NCBI RefSeq assembly: GCF_014203855.1
Contig: NZ_JACHJV010000001.1
Location: 6,076,001-6,140,000, forward strand
DNA length: 64,000 nt
Direction of reading: 5' to 3'
Origin: Kitasatospora kifunensis
GTDB lineage: Bacteria; Actinomycetota; Actinomycetes; Streptomycetales; Streptomycetaceae
The notes below the pieces were generated by a model, which was not told the DNA's origin, searched no databases, and saw only the letters and a list, made by a program, of their open reading frames with translations. How positions within the stretch are numbered: the stretch's first letter is position 1; every line of letters begins with the position of its first letter. Below are positions 40,770 to 49,198 of this stretch, in pieces. Position numbers and translations under genes: made by a program.

Positions 40770-43526
40770 ATGCACACAGGGAGCCATGCCCCTGAGGGCA
40801 AGGCACAGGGCGGACCGGAGGAACACCGGTCCGCTTGGGGTCGGCTGCGCTCACGGCTGCGGGTGCGCAGCGTCGCCGGGCAGGTGTTCCTGTGGCTGCT
40901 GGCCGTGGTGGTGCTGCTGGTCGCCGCAGCGCTGACGGCGCTCATCCTGCAGGCCCGCAACTACGCCACGAGTGACGCCGCGAACCGCACGCGCGCCGCA
41001 GCCGTCACGTTGGCGCACTATCCCGGGATGGCGGCTGCCCTGGACAGCGCCAATCCGACCGCGGTGCTGCAGCCGCTGGCCCTGGACGTACAGAGGAGCG
41101 GCGGCTTCGACTACATCGTGATTTTCGGCGCCGACGGGACCCGCTACGCCCAGACCGCCCATCCCGAGCTGATCGGAAAGCACGTCTACGGCGACTACAA
41201 GGACGCCCTGAAGGGGCCGTACACCGTGACCGAGAACATCCCGCTGGGACCCGACGTGGACACCACCGCACCGATCACCAGGCCGGACGGTTCGGTCGCC
41301 GGTTTCCTCTCGGTGGGGTACTACGTCAAGAACACGGGCGGCGCGGTGAGCCGGCAGCTGCCGGTCCTGTTCGGTGGTGCGGCGGCCGCGCTCGCCGTGG
41401 GTACGGGTGGGGCGGCGCTGGTGCGGCGGCGGCTGCGCCGCCAGACGCGCGGCTTGGGGCCGGCCGAGATGACGCGGATGTACGAGCACCACGACGCGGT
41501 GCTGCACGCGGTGCGCGAGGGCGTGCTGATCGTCGGCGGGGACGGACGGGTACTGCTGGCGAACGACGAGGCCCGGCGATTGCTGGAGCTTCCGCCCGAG
41601 GCGGAGGGGCGGCCGGTCGCCGGGCTCGGGCTCGATCCCGGGCTGGCCGAGCTGCTGGCGTCCGGGCGGGCCGTCACCGACGAGGTGCACCTGGCCGAAG
41701 ACCGGCTGCTCGCCGTCAGCAGCCGCCCCACCGCGCCGTTCGGCGGCGAGCCCGGCAGCGTCGCGACCATCCGGGACACCACCGAGCTGCGGGCACTGGC
41801 CGGGCAGGCCGAGGCCGCCCGGACCCGGCTGCGGCTGCTCTACGACGCCGGGCTGCGGGTCGGCACCACCCTGGACGTGGTGCGGACCGCCCAGGAACTG
41901 GCCGACGTGTCGGTTCCCCGGTTCGCGGACTTCGTCACGGTCGAGCTGGCCGAGCCGGTGCTGCGCGGTGACGAGCCGCTCCTGGATGCGGGCACCGCGC
42001 AGGGTCCGCCGATCCGCCGCGTGGCTGCCAGCGGTATCAGCGAGGACCGGCCGTTCTACCCCGTGGGCTCGCTGATCAGCCCGCTGCCCGGCACACCGGA
42101 GGAGAGCGCCCTGGCGACCGGGCGCGCCGCGCTCACCGTCGATCTGCGCCAGGCGTACGCCTGGCGGGCGCGCGATCCGCAGGTCGCCGACCGCATCCTC
42201 GCGTACGGGGTCCACTCGCTGCTCTCCGCGCCGCTCAAGGCGCGCGGTCTGACCCTGGGCACGGTCAGCTTCTGGCGCGCGGGGGAGTCCGAGCCGTTCG
42301 GGGAGGAGGACGTCTCCTTCGCCGAGGAACTGGTCGCCCGCGCCGCGATCACCGTCGACAACGCCCGCCGTTACACCCGCGAGCACCGGATGGCCGAGAC
42401 ACTGCAGCGCAGCCTGCTGCCCCGGGGGCTGCCCGAGCAGAGTGCCCTGGAGGCGGCCTACCGCTACCTGCCGGCGCAGCACGGAGTCGGCGGGGACTGG
42501 TTCGACGTCATCCCGCTGCCAGGATTCCGCGTGGCACTGGTCGTCGGCGACGTCGTCGGCCACGGCCTGCACGCCGCCGCCACCATGGGCCGACTGCGCA
42601 CCGCCGTGCTCAACTTCTCCGCCCTCGACCTACCTCCCGACGAACTGCTCGCCCGCCTCGACGAACTGATCACCCGGCTCGACCAAGGCGGGGCCACTCA
42701 GGACGACGAGACGGCCAGTGTCACGGGCGCCACCTGCCTGTACGCGATCTACGACCCGGTCTCCGGACACTGCACCATGGCACGGGCGGGTCACCCACCG
42801 CCCGCACTGGTACACATCGACGGCAGCGTGGAGTTCGTCGACCTGCCCGCCGGCCCGCCGCTCGGAGTGGGCGGCCTGCCCTTCGAAAGCGCCGAACTCA
42901 AGCTGGCACCCGGCAGCGCACTGGTGCTCTACACCAACGGGCTCGTCGCGAACCGCGACCGCGACCTGGAGAACGGACTCGCCGCCCTGCGCGCCGCCCT
43001 GGCCGGCACCCAGACCGACGGATCCGCGGAGGAGACCTGCCAGGCGGTGTTCGACGAGCTGGTCCCGCCACACCCCAGCGACGACATCGCACTCCTCATC
43101 GCCCGCACCCGCCTGTTCGAGCCGGACCAGGTGGCCACCTGGGACGTACCGCACGAAGCTGCCGCAGTGTCCCGCATCCGGAACGAATGCGTCGCCCAGT
43201 TGGAGGCCTGGGGGCTGGAGGAGCTGACCTTCTCCGCTGAGCTGATCCTCAGCGAGCTGATCACCAACGCCATCCGCCACGGCGCCGAGCCGATCCGTGT
43301 CCGCATGCTGCGCGACCGCAGCCTGGTCTTCGAGGTCTCCGACGGCAGCAGCACCGCCCCGCACCTGCGCTACGCCGCCGACACGGACGAGGGCGGCCGG
43401 GGCCTGTTCCTGGTGGCCCAGCTGGCCGAGCGATGGGGGACCAGGTACACGGCCCGCGGCAAGATCATCTGGGCCGAGCAGTCGCTGACCGTATCCGAGT
43501 ACCAGTTCGAGGCGATGCTGCTGTAG
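40770..43526 (+). CDS. Membrane sensor phosphatase: CACHE-PAS-GAF-SpoIIE-HATPase
   Basis: 918 residues from ATG 40770, with no clear ribosome site. Membrane helices lie near 35-60 and 195-218 and bracket an extracytoplasmic CACHE-like domain (FDYIVIFGADGTRYAQTAHPELIG). PAS (about 235-330), GAF (about 340-520), SpoIIE-type PP2C (about 535-770: GGDWFDVI, GDVVGHGLHAA) and an RsbW-like ATPase (785-915: LILSELITNAIRHG, DEGGRGLFLV) follow. The usual metal-binding Asp of YTDGLVE is Asn here (VLYTNGLVANRD). It likely links an external ligand to sigma-factor partner switching. Confidence 0.9.
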   Translation: MHTGSHAPEGKAQGGPEEHRSAWGRLRSRLRVRSVAGQVFLWLLAVVVLLVAAALTALILQARNYATSDAANRTRAAAVTLAHYPGMAAALDSANPTAVLQPLALDVQRSGGFDYIVIFGADGTRYAQTAHPELIGKHVYGDYKDALKGPYTVTENIPLGPDVDTTAPITRPDGSVAGFLSVGYYVKNTGGAVSRQLPVLFGGAAAALAVGTGGAALVRRRLRRQTRGLGPAEMTRMYEHHDAVLHAVREGVLIVGGDGRVLLANDEARRLLELPPEAEGRPVAGLGLDPGLAELLASGRAVTDEVHLAEDRLLAVSSRPTAPFGGEPGSVATIRDTTELRALAGQAEAARTRLRLLYDAGLRVGTTLDVVRTAQELADVSVPRFADFVTVELAEPVLRGDEPLLDAGTAQGPPIRRVAASGISEDRPFYPVGSLISPLPGTPEESALATGRAALTVDLRQAYAWRARDPQVADRILAYGVHSLLSAPLKARGLTLGTVSFWRAGESEPFGEEDVSFAEELVARAAITVDNARRYTREHRMAETLQRSLLPRGLPEQSALEAAYRYLPAQHGVGGDWFDVIPLPGFRVALVVGDVVGHGLHAAATMGRLRTAVLNFSALDLPPDELLARLDELITRLDQGGATQDDETASVTGATCLYAIYDPVSGHCTMARAGHPPPALVHIDGSVEFVDLPAGPPLGVGGLPFESAELKLAPGSALVLYTNGLVANRDRDLENGLAALRAALAGTQTDGSAEETCQAVFDELVPPHPSDDIALLIARTRLFEPDQVATWDVPHEAAAVSRIRNECVAQLEAWGLEELTFSAELILSELITNAIRHGAEPIRVRMLRDRSLVFEVSDGSSTAPHLRYAADTDEGGRGLFLVAQLAERWGTRYTARGKIIWAEQSLTVSEYQFEAMLL

Positions 43527-43549
43527 GGCCTGCCTACTTGCTGCTCTTG

Positions 43550-43596
43550 TTCCGCGCGTGCCGTGTTCCGCGCGTGCCGTGTTCCGTGCGTGCCGA
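43550..43596 (+). repeat. 16-bp tandem repeat between the two phosphatase genes
   Basis: TTCCGCGCGTGCCGTG is present twice head to tail (43550, 43566), followed by a third degenerate copy at 43582. It lies 23 bp after the stop of the large sensor phosphatase gene. No function is evident. Confidence 0.6.
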
Positions 43597-43697
43597 CTGT
43601 GCCGACTGTGCGAAGGCCGGAGCACCCAGCGATCAACAGGCCCGGACGTCGGTGGGAGGGTGTCCTGGCTCTCTGCTGGTCGGCGACTTGGGAAGGG

Positions 43698-44876
43698 GTG
43701 CACAGTGAAGGAGTGAGTCTTGGACGGCGCCTCGCCAGTCTGGAGCAGTCAGGGCGATCGAGTCGTGTGCTGCTGGTGATTCCTCTCGTGCTCATCGTGG
43801 TGATCACGGTGGCGGACCTACGCGCTCCCGCGGGCGTCCACCTGGGGCCGGCCCTGGTCGTCGCGCCCGCGATCACCGGCTCGTTCGCCGGACCCCGGCT
43901 GACCGGGGCGGTCGGGGTGCTGGCCATGGCGGGCCAGGTGATCATCGCCGTCTTCCGCGGCGGAATCACCACGACGAACCACCTGGTGCAGATCGCCACC
44001 CTTGCCGTGCTGTCAGTCCTGATCGTCTGCTTCTGCCTGGTACGCGAACAGCGCGGGCGCCAGCTGGCCCAGGTGCGATCGGTGGCAGACGCCGCGCAGC
44101 ACGTCCTGCTGTGGCCGCTCCCGGAACGGGTCGGCCCGTTGCGGATCGCCTGCCTGTACCTGGCTGCCGAGGAGGAGGCCCGGATCGGCGGTGACCTGTA
44201 CGCGGCCACCCGCACCCAAGGCGGGGTCCGGGTGATGATCGGCGATGTGAGGGGCAAGGGCCTGCCCGCGATCGGAGAGGCCGCCATCCTGCTCGGTGCC
44301 TTCCGCGAGGCCGCGCACCAGCACACGAGCCTGTCCGCCCTGGCCGCGGCTCTGGAACGCAGCATCGACCACTACGAGGCCGAGCGCGTGGAGTCGGACG
44401 GCGACGAGGGGGAACACTTCGCCACCGCCCTGCTGCTCGAGATCCCCGACGAGAGCTCCGCCACCCAGGTGATCAGCTGTGGGCACCCCCCGCCTCTGCT
44501 CCTCACACCGGACCACTCGGTCTCCTCCATGAGCCTGCACCCCGCGCCTCCACTGGGCGTGGCCCCGACGGCGATGGAGGATCCCACCCTGGACGTGGTC
44601 TCCTTCCGGCCCGGGGACACCCTGCTCCTGTACACCGATGGGGTCATCGAGGCCCGGGATCGTGACGGATCCTTCTACCCTCTCGCGGAACGGGTGGCTC
44701 GCTGGACGGACAGCTCTCCTGAGGTGCTCCTGCACCAAATCCGTCGTGATCTCCTCGCCCACGTCGGCGGACGACTCGGCGACGATGCCGCACTCGTCGC
44801 GATCCACCGCCCGCCGACTTCTCAGCCCGGCCACCGCGTAGGAAAGATCATCCACGCGGGCGGCTCCCGCCACTGA
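43698..44876 (+). CDS. Membrane SpoIIE-family PP2C phosphatase
   Basis: 392 residues from GTG 43698; GTG 43713 is an equally possible start. Three hydrophobic segments fill about residues 20-115. The PP2C domain has intact metal residues: RIGGDLYAA, VMIGDVRGKGLPA, LLLYTDGVIEARDRDG and LGDDAALVAI. Such phosphatases dephosphorylate STAS anti-anti-sigma factors. It follows the multidomain phosphatase on the same strand after a 171-bp gap, and the two may act in one stress pathway. No STAS gene lies nearby. Confidence 0.9.
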   Translation: MHSEGVSLGRRLASLEQSGRSSRVLLVIPLVLIVVITVADLRAPAGVHLGPALVVAPAITGSFAGPRLTGAVGVLAMAGQVIIAVFRGGITTTNHLVQIATLAVLSVLIVCFCLVREQRGRQLAQVRSVADAAQHVLLWPLPERVGPLRIACLYLAAEEEARIGGDLYAATRTQGGVRVMIGDVRGKGLPAIGEAAILLGAFREAAHQHTSLSALAAALERSIDHYEAERVESDGDEGEHFATALLLEIPDESSATQVISCGHPPPLLLTPDHSVSSMSLHPAPPLGVAPTAMEDPTLDVVSFRPGDTLLLYTDGVIEARDRDGSFYPLAERVARWTDSSPEVLLHQIRRDLLAHVGGRLGDDAALVAIHRPPTSQPGHRVGKIIHAGGSRH

Positions 44877-44926
44877 ACACGCCTACGTCGCGTGGTGGCG
44901 CACTGCGGAGCTCGGTAGCTGTGAGT

Positions 44927-44987
44927 GGAGGATACGAGATTCGAACTCGTGAGGGGTTGCCCCCAACACGCTTTCCAAGCGTGCGCC
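44927..44987 (-). tRNA. 3' fragment of tRNA-Ser(GGA), 5' part missing; likely attachment-site remnant
   Basis: Read on the minus strand, the segment holds an anticodon stem-loop (CACGC-TTGGAAA-GCGTG, anticodon GGA), a long variable arm (GGGGG/CCCC), the T arm (ACGAG-TTCGAAT-CTCGT) and the 3' acceptor strand ATCCTCC. The 5' acceptor strand (GGAGGAT expected) and complete D arm are absent from the 40 bases beyond. Integrative elements use the 3' half of tRNA genes as att sites and leave such duplicates on excision or decay. It is not a functional tRNA. Confidence 0.8.
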
Positions 44988-45092
44988 GTGGCGGGGATCG
45001 TCCCTGCGCTGGCGCTGCCCGCGCCGCTGGTTGAGGCGGGGCCCCTGGGGTCGCTCTGTCAACTGTGGTGGCCGGCAGGCATGATGGACGGT

Positions 45093-46016
45093 ATGACGAC
45101 CGTGTCACCGCATCGACCCACCGCGCTCGCGTCGCCCGTCGAGGTGCTGCGGGCGCGGCTGCTGGCCGAGGTCAATGCGACGGTGCACGGGCAGGACCTG
45201 CACCTGGAGCGGTACGAGGGCCCGTCCGGTGATCCCGGTCTGTTCGGGCCGCGGAGTATGACCTGGCGCGTGCACGGGCACCCGGCGGGCATGCTCACCG
45301 GCGGGTTCGCCGCGCTGTTGCTCCAGTCGCTGCATCCGCTGGCGATGGCCGCTGTGGACGCGCACTCCAACTTCCGTGCGGATCCGGCCGGTCGGCTCAA
45401 CCGGACGGCGCGGTTCGTCACCACCACGACCTTCGGTTCGACCGCCGCCGCCGAGGAGGCGATCGCGATGGTGCGCCGGATCCATCCCAGGATCCGCGGC
45501 ACAGCGTCGGACGGTCGGGCCTACCGCGCGGACGATCCCGAGCTGCTCACCTGGGTGCACACCGCCGAGGTGCGCTGCTTCCTGGCGGGCTATCAGATGC
45601 TTGCCGCCACCCCGCTGACGCCCGCCGAGTGCGACGACTACTACGCGGACGCCGCGCTGGTGGCCGAGCGGCTGGGCGCGGTCGGGGTGCCGGGCTCGCG
45701 GGCCGAGGTGGCGCGGTACTTCGCCGCCGTCCGTCCGCAGCTGCGGGCCACGCCGGCGGCGCTGGAGTGCCTGCGGTTCCTGCGCGGCTTCGGGCGAGGC
45801 TCGCGCGAACGGGCTGTCACCAGGCTGGTGATGAACGGAGCGGTGAGCCTGCTGCCCGGGTGGGCCAGGGCGGAGCTGGGGGTGCGCCGGCCTGACGCGG
45901 TCCGGGTGGGCGTGGACCTGCCGATCGCGCGGGGGATCGGCCGGGCGCTGGTCTGGGTCTGCGGGCCGTCGGAGATCCAGCGCGCGGTGCGGCGGCGGAT
46001 GGCGGGGGAGGAGTAG
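45093..46016 (+). CDS. Oxygenase MpaB/DUF2236 family protein
   Basis: 307 residues from ATG 45093; ATGs at 45081 and 45084 are alternatives. It matches the haem-containing MpaB/latex-clearing-protein superfamily: LLLQSLHPLAMAAVDAHSNFRADPAGRLNRTARF, then TTFGSTAAAEEAIAMVRRIH and LLTWVHTAEVRCFLAGYQ, whose His residues are candidate haem ligands. Functions in this family include oxidative cleavage of double bonds; the substrate here is unknown. It starts about 100 bp beyond the truncated tRNA. Confidence 0.85.
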   Translation: MTTVSPHRPTALASPVEVLRARLLAEVNATVHGQDLHLERYEGPSGDPGLFGPRSMTWRVHGHPAGMLTGGFAALLLQSLHPLAMAAVDAHSNFRADPAGRLNRTARFVTTTTFGSTAAAEEAIAMVRRIHPRIRGTASDGRAYRADDPELLTWVHTAEVRCFLAGYQMLAATPLTPAECDDYYADAALVAERLGAVGVPGSRAEVARYFAAVRPQLRATPAALECLRFLRGFGRGSRERAVTRLVMNGAVSLLPGWARAELGVRRPDAVRVGVDLPIARGIGRALVWVCGPSEIQRAVRRRMAGEE

Positions 46017-46027
46017 GGGCCCCGGCT

Positions 46028-46600
46028 TCAGCTGTCACTGCCGCGCGGGCGGGCGCGCACGTGCATGCGCTCGCCCTGCGGACCGAACAGGCTGAGCACC
46101 TCCACCGGGGCGTCCCCCGTGCTGCCGAACCAGTGCGGGACCCGGGTGTCGAACTCGGCCGCCTCGCCGGTCTTCAGCAGCAGATCGTGATCGGCCAGTA
46201 CCAGGCGCAGCGTGCCGCCGAGCACGTAGAGCCACTCGTAGCCCTCGTGGGTCCGCAGCTCGGGGGTGTTGCGGCTGGCATTGATGATCATCTTGAAGGC
46301 CTGCAGGCCACCGGGGTGCTGGCTCAGCGGCAGCACCGTGGAGTCCCCGTGCTTGACCGGCTTGAGCCGTACCCGGGGGTCACCCACCGGCGGCGCGCCG
46401 ACCAGCTCGTCCAGCGGGACCTGGTGGGCCTGGGCGATCGGCAGCAGCAGTTCCAGGGTGGGCTTGCGGTGCCCGGTCTCCAGCCGGGACAGGGTGCTGA
46501 CCGAGATGCCGGTGGTCTGCGAGAGCGCGGCCAGCGTGCAGTCCCGCTGGAGGCGGATGCGCTTGAGCCGCGGCCCGACGGCGGAGAGGACGTCTTCCAT
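46028..46600 (-). CDS. XRE-family regulator with cupin domain
   Basis: 190 residues from ATG 46600. The helix-turn-helix (about 8-65) has LKRIRLQRDCTLAALSQTTGISVSTLSRLETGHRKPT. The cupin barrel (about 85-180) has LRTHEGYEWLYVLGGTLRLVL and AAEFDTRVPHWFG, with His residues that can bind a metal or small ligand. It is divergent from the flavoprotein/methyltransferase pair across a 90-bp gap carrying TTGC/GCAA half-sites and probably represses it. Confidence 0.92.
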   Translation of the reverse strand: MEDVLSAVGPRLKRIRLQRDCTLAALSQTTGISVSTLSRLETGHRKPTLELLLPIAQAHQVPLDELVGAPPVGDPRVRLKPVKHGDSTVLPLSQHPGGLQAFKMIINASRNTPELRTHEGYEWLYVLGGTLRLVLADHDLLLKTGEAAEFDTRVPHWFGSTGDAPVEVLSLFGPQGERMHVRARPRGSDS

Positions 46601-46617
46601 GCCTCCATTGGACCGCA

Positions 46618-46643
46618 TTGCTGCTTTGGCAACAAGGTTTGCC
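46618..46643. promoter_or_regulatory. Three alternating half-sites between divergent genes
   Basis: TTGC (46618), GCAA (46629) and TTGCC (46639) form two overlapping dyads, TTGC-N7-GCAA and GGCAA-N6-TTGCC, spaced about one helical turn apart. They lie 18-43 bp upstream of the XRE-cupin start and 48 bp from the flavoprotein start, fitting an operator for that regulator. Confidence 0.55.
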
Positions 46644-46690
46644 GTCAGCTCCGAGTCGGGCGCACTCTCGGCGGCAGGAGGTGGTCAACC

Positions 46691-47665
46691 ATGGAGGACG
46701 TCCTCATCATCGGGGGTGGCGCCGGCGGACTGAGCGCCGCGCTCACCCTGGCCAGAGCCCGCCGCCGGGTGCTGGTGGTCGACGCGGGTTCGCCGCGCAA
46801 CGCGCCCGCGGCGGCTGTGCACGGCTTCGTCACCCGGGACGGCACGCCCCCGGCGGAGCTGCTGGCCGCCGGGCGGGCGGAGGTCACCCGGTACGGCGGT
46901 CGGATCGTCGCCGACGAGGTGCGGCAGGTGCGGGCCCCCGCCCGGGCGGGGGCCGCGGGGGCCGGGTTCGCGGTCGAGCTGGCTGGAGGCGGCACGGTGT
47001 CGGCCAGCCGGCTGATCGTGGCGACCGGTCTGCACGACGAGCTGCCCGAGCTGCCCGGTCTGCGCGAGCGGTGGGGACGGGACGTGCTGCACTGCCCGTA
47101 CTGCCACGGCTGGGAGGTCCGGGGCCGGCCGCTGGGCGTGCTCGGGGCGCCGGGGCGGCTGGCGATCGCGGTGCACCAGGCGCTGCTGGTCCGGCAGTGG
47201 TCGCCGGATGTGGTGCTGTTCACGGGCGGGCCCGACGGGGCTGCTGCGTCCGGGGCGCCTGATGCCCTTGAGGCGGCCGACCGCGTGAGGCTGACCGCCC
47301 GCGGGGTGCGGATCGTCGCGGGCGAGGTCAGCGGCCTGGCCGTGACGGACGACGAGCTGCGCGGGGTACGGCTGGCGGACGGGAGCGTGGTGGCGCGGGC
47401 GGCCTTGTTCGTGGCGCCCCGGTTCGTCCCCAACGACGCGTTGCTCACCGGCCTCGGCTGCGCCCGTGACGAGACTGGCGCGCTGCGGGTCGACGCGACC
47501 GGGCTGACCAGCGTGCCCGGCGTCTGGGCGGTCGGCAACGTGGCCGACGTGATGGCGCAGGTGGCGGGTGCGGCGGCTGCCGGGGTGAAGGCCGGGGTCG
47601 CCGTGAACTGGGACCTGATCGAGGAAGAACTGACCGAGACCGAGCCGATGGAGGCAGCGCGATGA
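46691..47665 (+). CDS. FAD-dependent oxidoreductase, thioredoxin-reductase-like with CxxC
   Basis: 324 residues from ATG 46691, behind GGAGGT. FAD motif GGGAGG is at 8-13, LIVATG near 115, and the redox pair CPYCHGWE near 135. The C-terminal GVWAVGNVADVMAQVAGAAAAGVKAGVAVN is the FAD-binding GD-type motif. This group reduces low-potential disulphides or metabolites without a thioredoxin partner. The stop overlaps the start of a His-rich methyltransferase by 4 bp, and a cupin regulator faces both. Confidence 0.9.
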   Translation: MEDVLIIGGGAGGLSAALTLARARRRVLVVDAGSPRNAPAAAVHGFVTRDGTPPAELLAAGRAEVTRYGGRIVADEVRQVRAPARAGAAGAGFAVELAGGGTVSASRLIVATGLHDELPELPGLRERWGRDVLHCPYCHGWEVRGRPLGVLGAPGRLAIAVHQALLVRQWSPDVVLFTGGPDGAAASGAPDALEAADRVRLTARGVRIVAGEVSGLAVTDDELRGVRLADGSVVARAALFVAPRFVPNDALLTGLGCARDETGALRVDATGLTSVPGVWAVGNVADVMAQVAGAAAAGVKAGVAVNWDLIEEELTETEPMEAAR

Positions 47666-48612
47666 AGCACGAGCAGCAGCACCAGCACAAGCAGCACAAC
47701 CACGCCCACGCTCACAACCACGGTGGCGACGACTTCGACTGGGCCGCGATGGCCGACCTGCTGGAGCTCGAAGGCGAGGTGCACGGCCAGTACGTACAGC
47801 AGGCCATCGCCGAGCTCCAGCGGCTGACGGCGCCCGGCGACGGCGACGGCGACAGCGACGGCGGCGGCGGCGACCGGACGCCGCGCCGGATCCTGGACAT
47901 CGGCAGCGGCCCGGGCGTCGCCGCCTGTCGGCTGGCGCAGGCGTTCCCGGCGGCCGAGGTCACCGCGGTGGACGGCACCGCGCAGCTGCTGGCCCGTGCC
48001 GAGCAGCGGGCCGCGCGGCTCGGGGTGCGGGTGCGCACCAGGCAGGCCGAGTTCCCGGCCGGTCTGGCCGAGTTGGCGGCACCGGGCACGGCGGATCTCA
48101 TCTGGTCGGGCCAGGTGGTGCACCATGTCGGCGACCAGCAGGGCGTGTTGGACGCGCTGGCCGAACTGCTCGCGCCCGGCGGGCTGCTGGCCATCGTCGA
48201 GGGCGGCCTGCCGACGCGCTGCCTGCCCCGCGACCTGGGGTTCGGACGCCCCGACCTCTTCGCCCGCCTGGACGTGGCGATGGCGGGCCGGTTCGCCCGG
48301 ATGCGCGCCGAACTGCCGGGCTCGGTCGCGGTGGTGGAGGACTGGCCCGCGCTGCTGCGCGGCGCGGGGCTCACCGAGGTGCACAGCCGCACCTTCCTGG
48401 TGGAGCACCCCGCCCCGCTCGGCGACGAGCCGCGCCGATTCGTGCGAGCGAACCTGGAGCGAGCGCGTCAGACGCTCGGCGAACTCCTGGACGCCGAGGA
48501 CCTGGCGACCTTGGACCGACTGCTCGACCCCGCCGATCCGGCCTGCGTCGACCGGCGGGCGGACCTGTTCCTGCTGCTCGCGAAGACCGTCCACTTCGGG
48601 CGCCGCCCCTGA
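47662..48612 (+). CDS. Class I SAM methyltransferase with His-rich N-terminal tail
   Basis: 316 residues from ATG 47662, overlapping the flavoprotein gene. Residues 2-21 hold nine His (KHEQQHQHKQHNHAHAHNH), a metal-chelating tail. The Rossmann methyltransferase core has ILDIGSGPGVAACRL (motif I, about 76-90), VTAVDG, and IWSGQVVHHVGD. A Gly/Asp minisatellite (APGDGDGDSDGGGGD) precedes motif I. Together with a CxxC flavoprotein it suggests redox and methylation of a metal, metalloid or thiol compound, but this is inference. Confidence 0.85.
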   Translation: MKHEQQHQHKQHNHAHAHNHGGDDFDWAAMADLLELEGEVHGQYVQQAIAELQRLTAPGDGDGDSDGGGGDRTPRRILDIGSGPGVAACRLAQAFPAAEVTAVDGTAQLLARAEQRAARLGVRVRTRQAEFPAGLAELAAPGTADLIWSGQVVHHVGDQQGVLDALAELLAPGGLLAIVEGGLPTRCLPRDLGFGRPDLFARLDVAMAGRFARMRAELPGSVAVVEDWPALLRGAGLTEVHSRTFLVEHPAPLGDEPRRFVRANLERARQTLGELLDAEDLATLDRLLDPADPACVDRRADLFLLLAKTVHFGRRP

Positions 48613-48772
48613 CGCCGCAGCGGAGTATTCCGTCCCTTCCCTGGGCATGCCAATCCCGTGCATGCCCATTGGCAGGCCCATTGGCATGCCAATCCTGGTC
48701 ACACCGTCGTGGCACGAATTTCCCGTGGACTCCCCATCGCCTTTCCGCGGAGTTCACGGGAACCTCGTCTGC

Positions 48773-48799
48773 CACTTCTTGCCCCAGTGGCAAGAAGTG
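48773..48799. promoter_or_regulatory. Hairpin CACTTCTTGCC with 5-nt loop
   Basis: CACTTCTTGCC (48773-48783) pairs perfectly with 48789-48799. It is the third of four dyads in this gap and would form a stable stem in RNA of either strand. No U-tract follows. Confidence 0.6.
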
Positions 48800-48804
48800 C
48801 GCCT

Positions 48805-48822
48805 ACTGCCCAATTGGGCAGT
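48805..48822. promoter_or_regulatory. Perfect 18-bp palindrome ACTGCCCAATTGGGCAGT
   Basis: A spacer-free palindrome 6 bp after the preceding hairpin, sharing the CCAAT/ATTGG theme with the half-sites at 48649-48693. It looks more like a protein-binding operator than a terminator. Confidence 0.6.
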
Positions 48823-49198
48823 CGCAGAGCCCTCTTGTCCGAAAATCGGCGCAACCCCGGCCGGAATGCCACCGGTTGGCGCGATCGACCGTGGACATCC
48901 TGTGATCTCAGTCGCACTCGATGTCCATCACGCCAGGTCAGAGAAGTGACGCATGGTCAACTTCGTTCCGTGAGCGCTAGGGTGAGGATGTCGGTCGCGG
49001 TACCCCGCGGCCGTCTCCTCCTTTCGGCTGGCATGCCGCCGGGCACCCCACACCGGCGGAATTGCGGCACGGTAACCGCCCTACGCGGACTTCCGCATGC
49101 GACCCCACCCCACCCGGGCTGCGCATTCGATCGTGAGGACTGCCCACTTGACGCGTCGACGTGATCCGTCGGCGCGCCGGTAAGACTGGGGAGGCATT

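Larger units (their letters stand above)
48613..49198. other. 586-bp intergenic region rich in perfect dyads
   Basis: Between the methyltransferase stop and the GNAT start. Near 48643-48693 four ATTGGC/GCCAAT half-sites alternate in orientation (GCCAAT at 48649 and 48688, ATTGGC at 48668 and 48680). Near 48719-48763 a 14-bp imperfect stem pairs TTCCCGTG with CACGGGAA. Two further perfect dyads follow. The stretch from 48830 to 49198 has no supported gene. It may include a terminator stack, operators or an unrecognised structured RNA. Confidence 0.6.

Noticed and set aside
44925..46016. Longer start for the MpaB-like gene at 44925
   Set aside because: This would translate the tRNA-Ser fragment; the family N-terminus begins near 45093.
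47838..47880. Gly/Asp-rich stretch in the methyltransferase as a calcium-binding loop
   Set aside because: The pattern is an irregular GAC/GGC minisatellite, without the spacing of an EF-hand or RTX nonapeptide.
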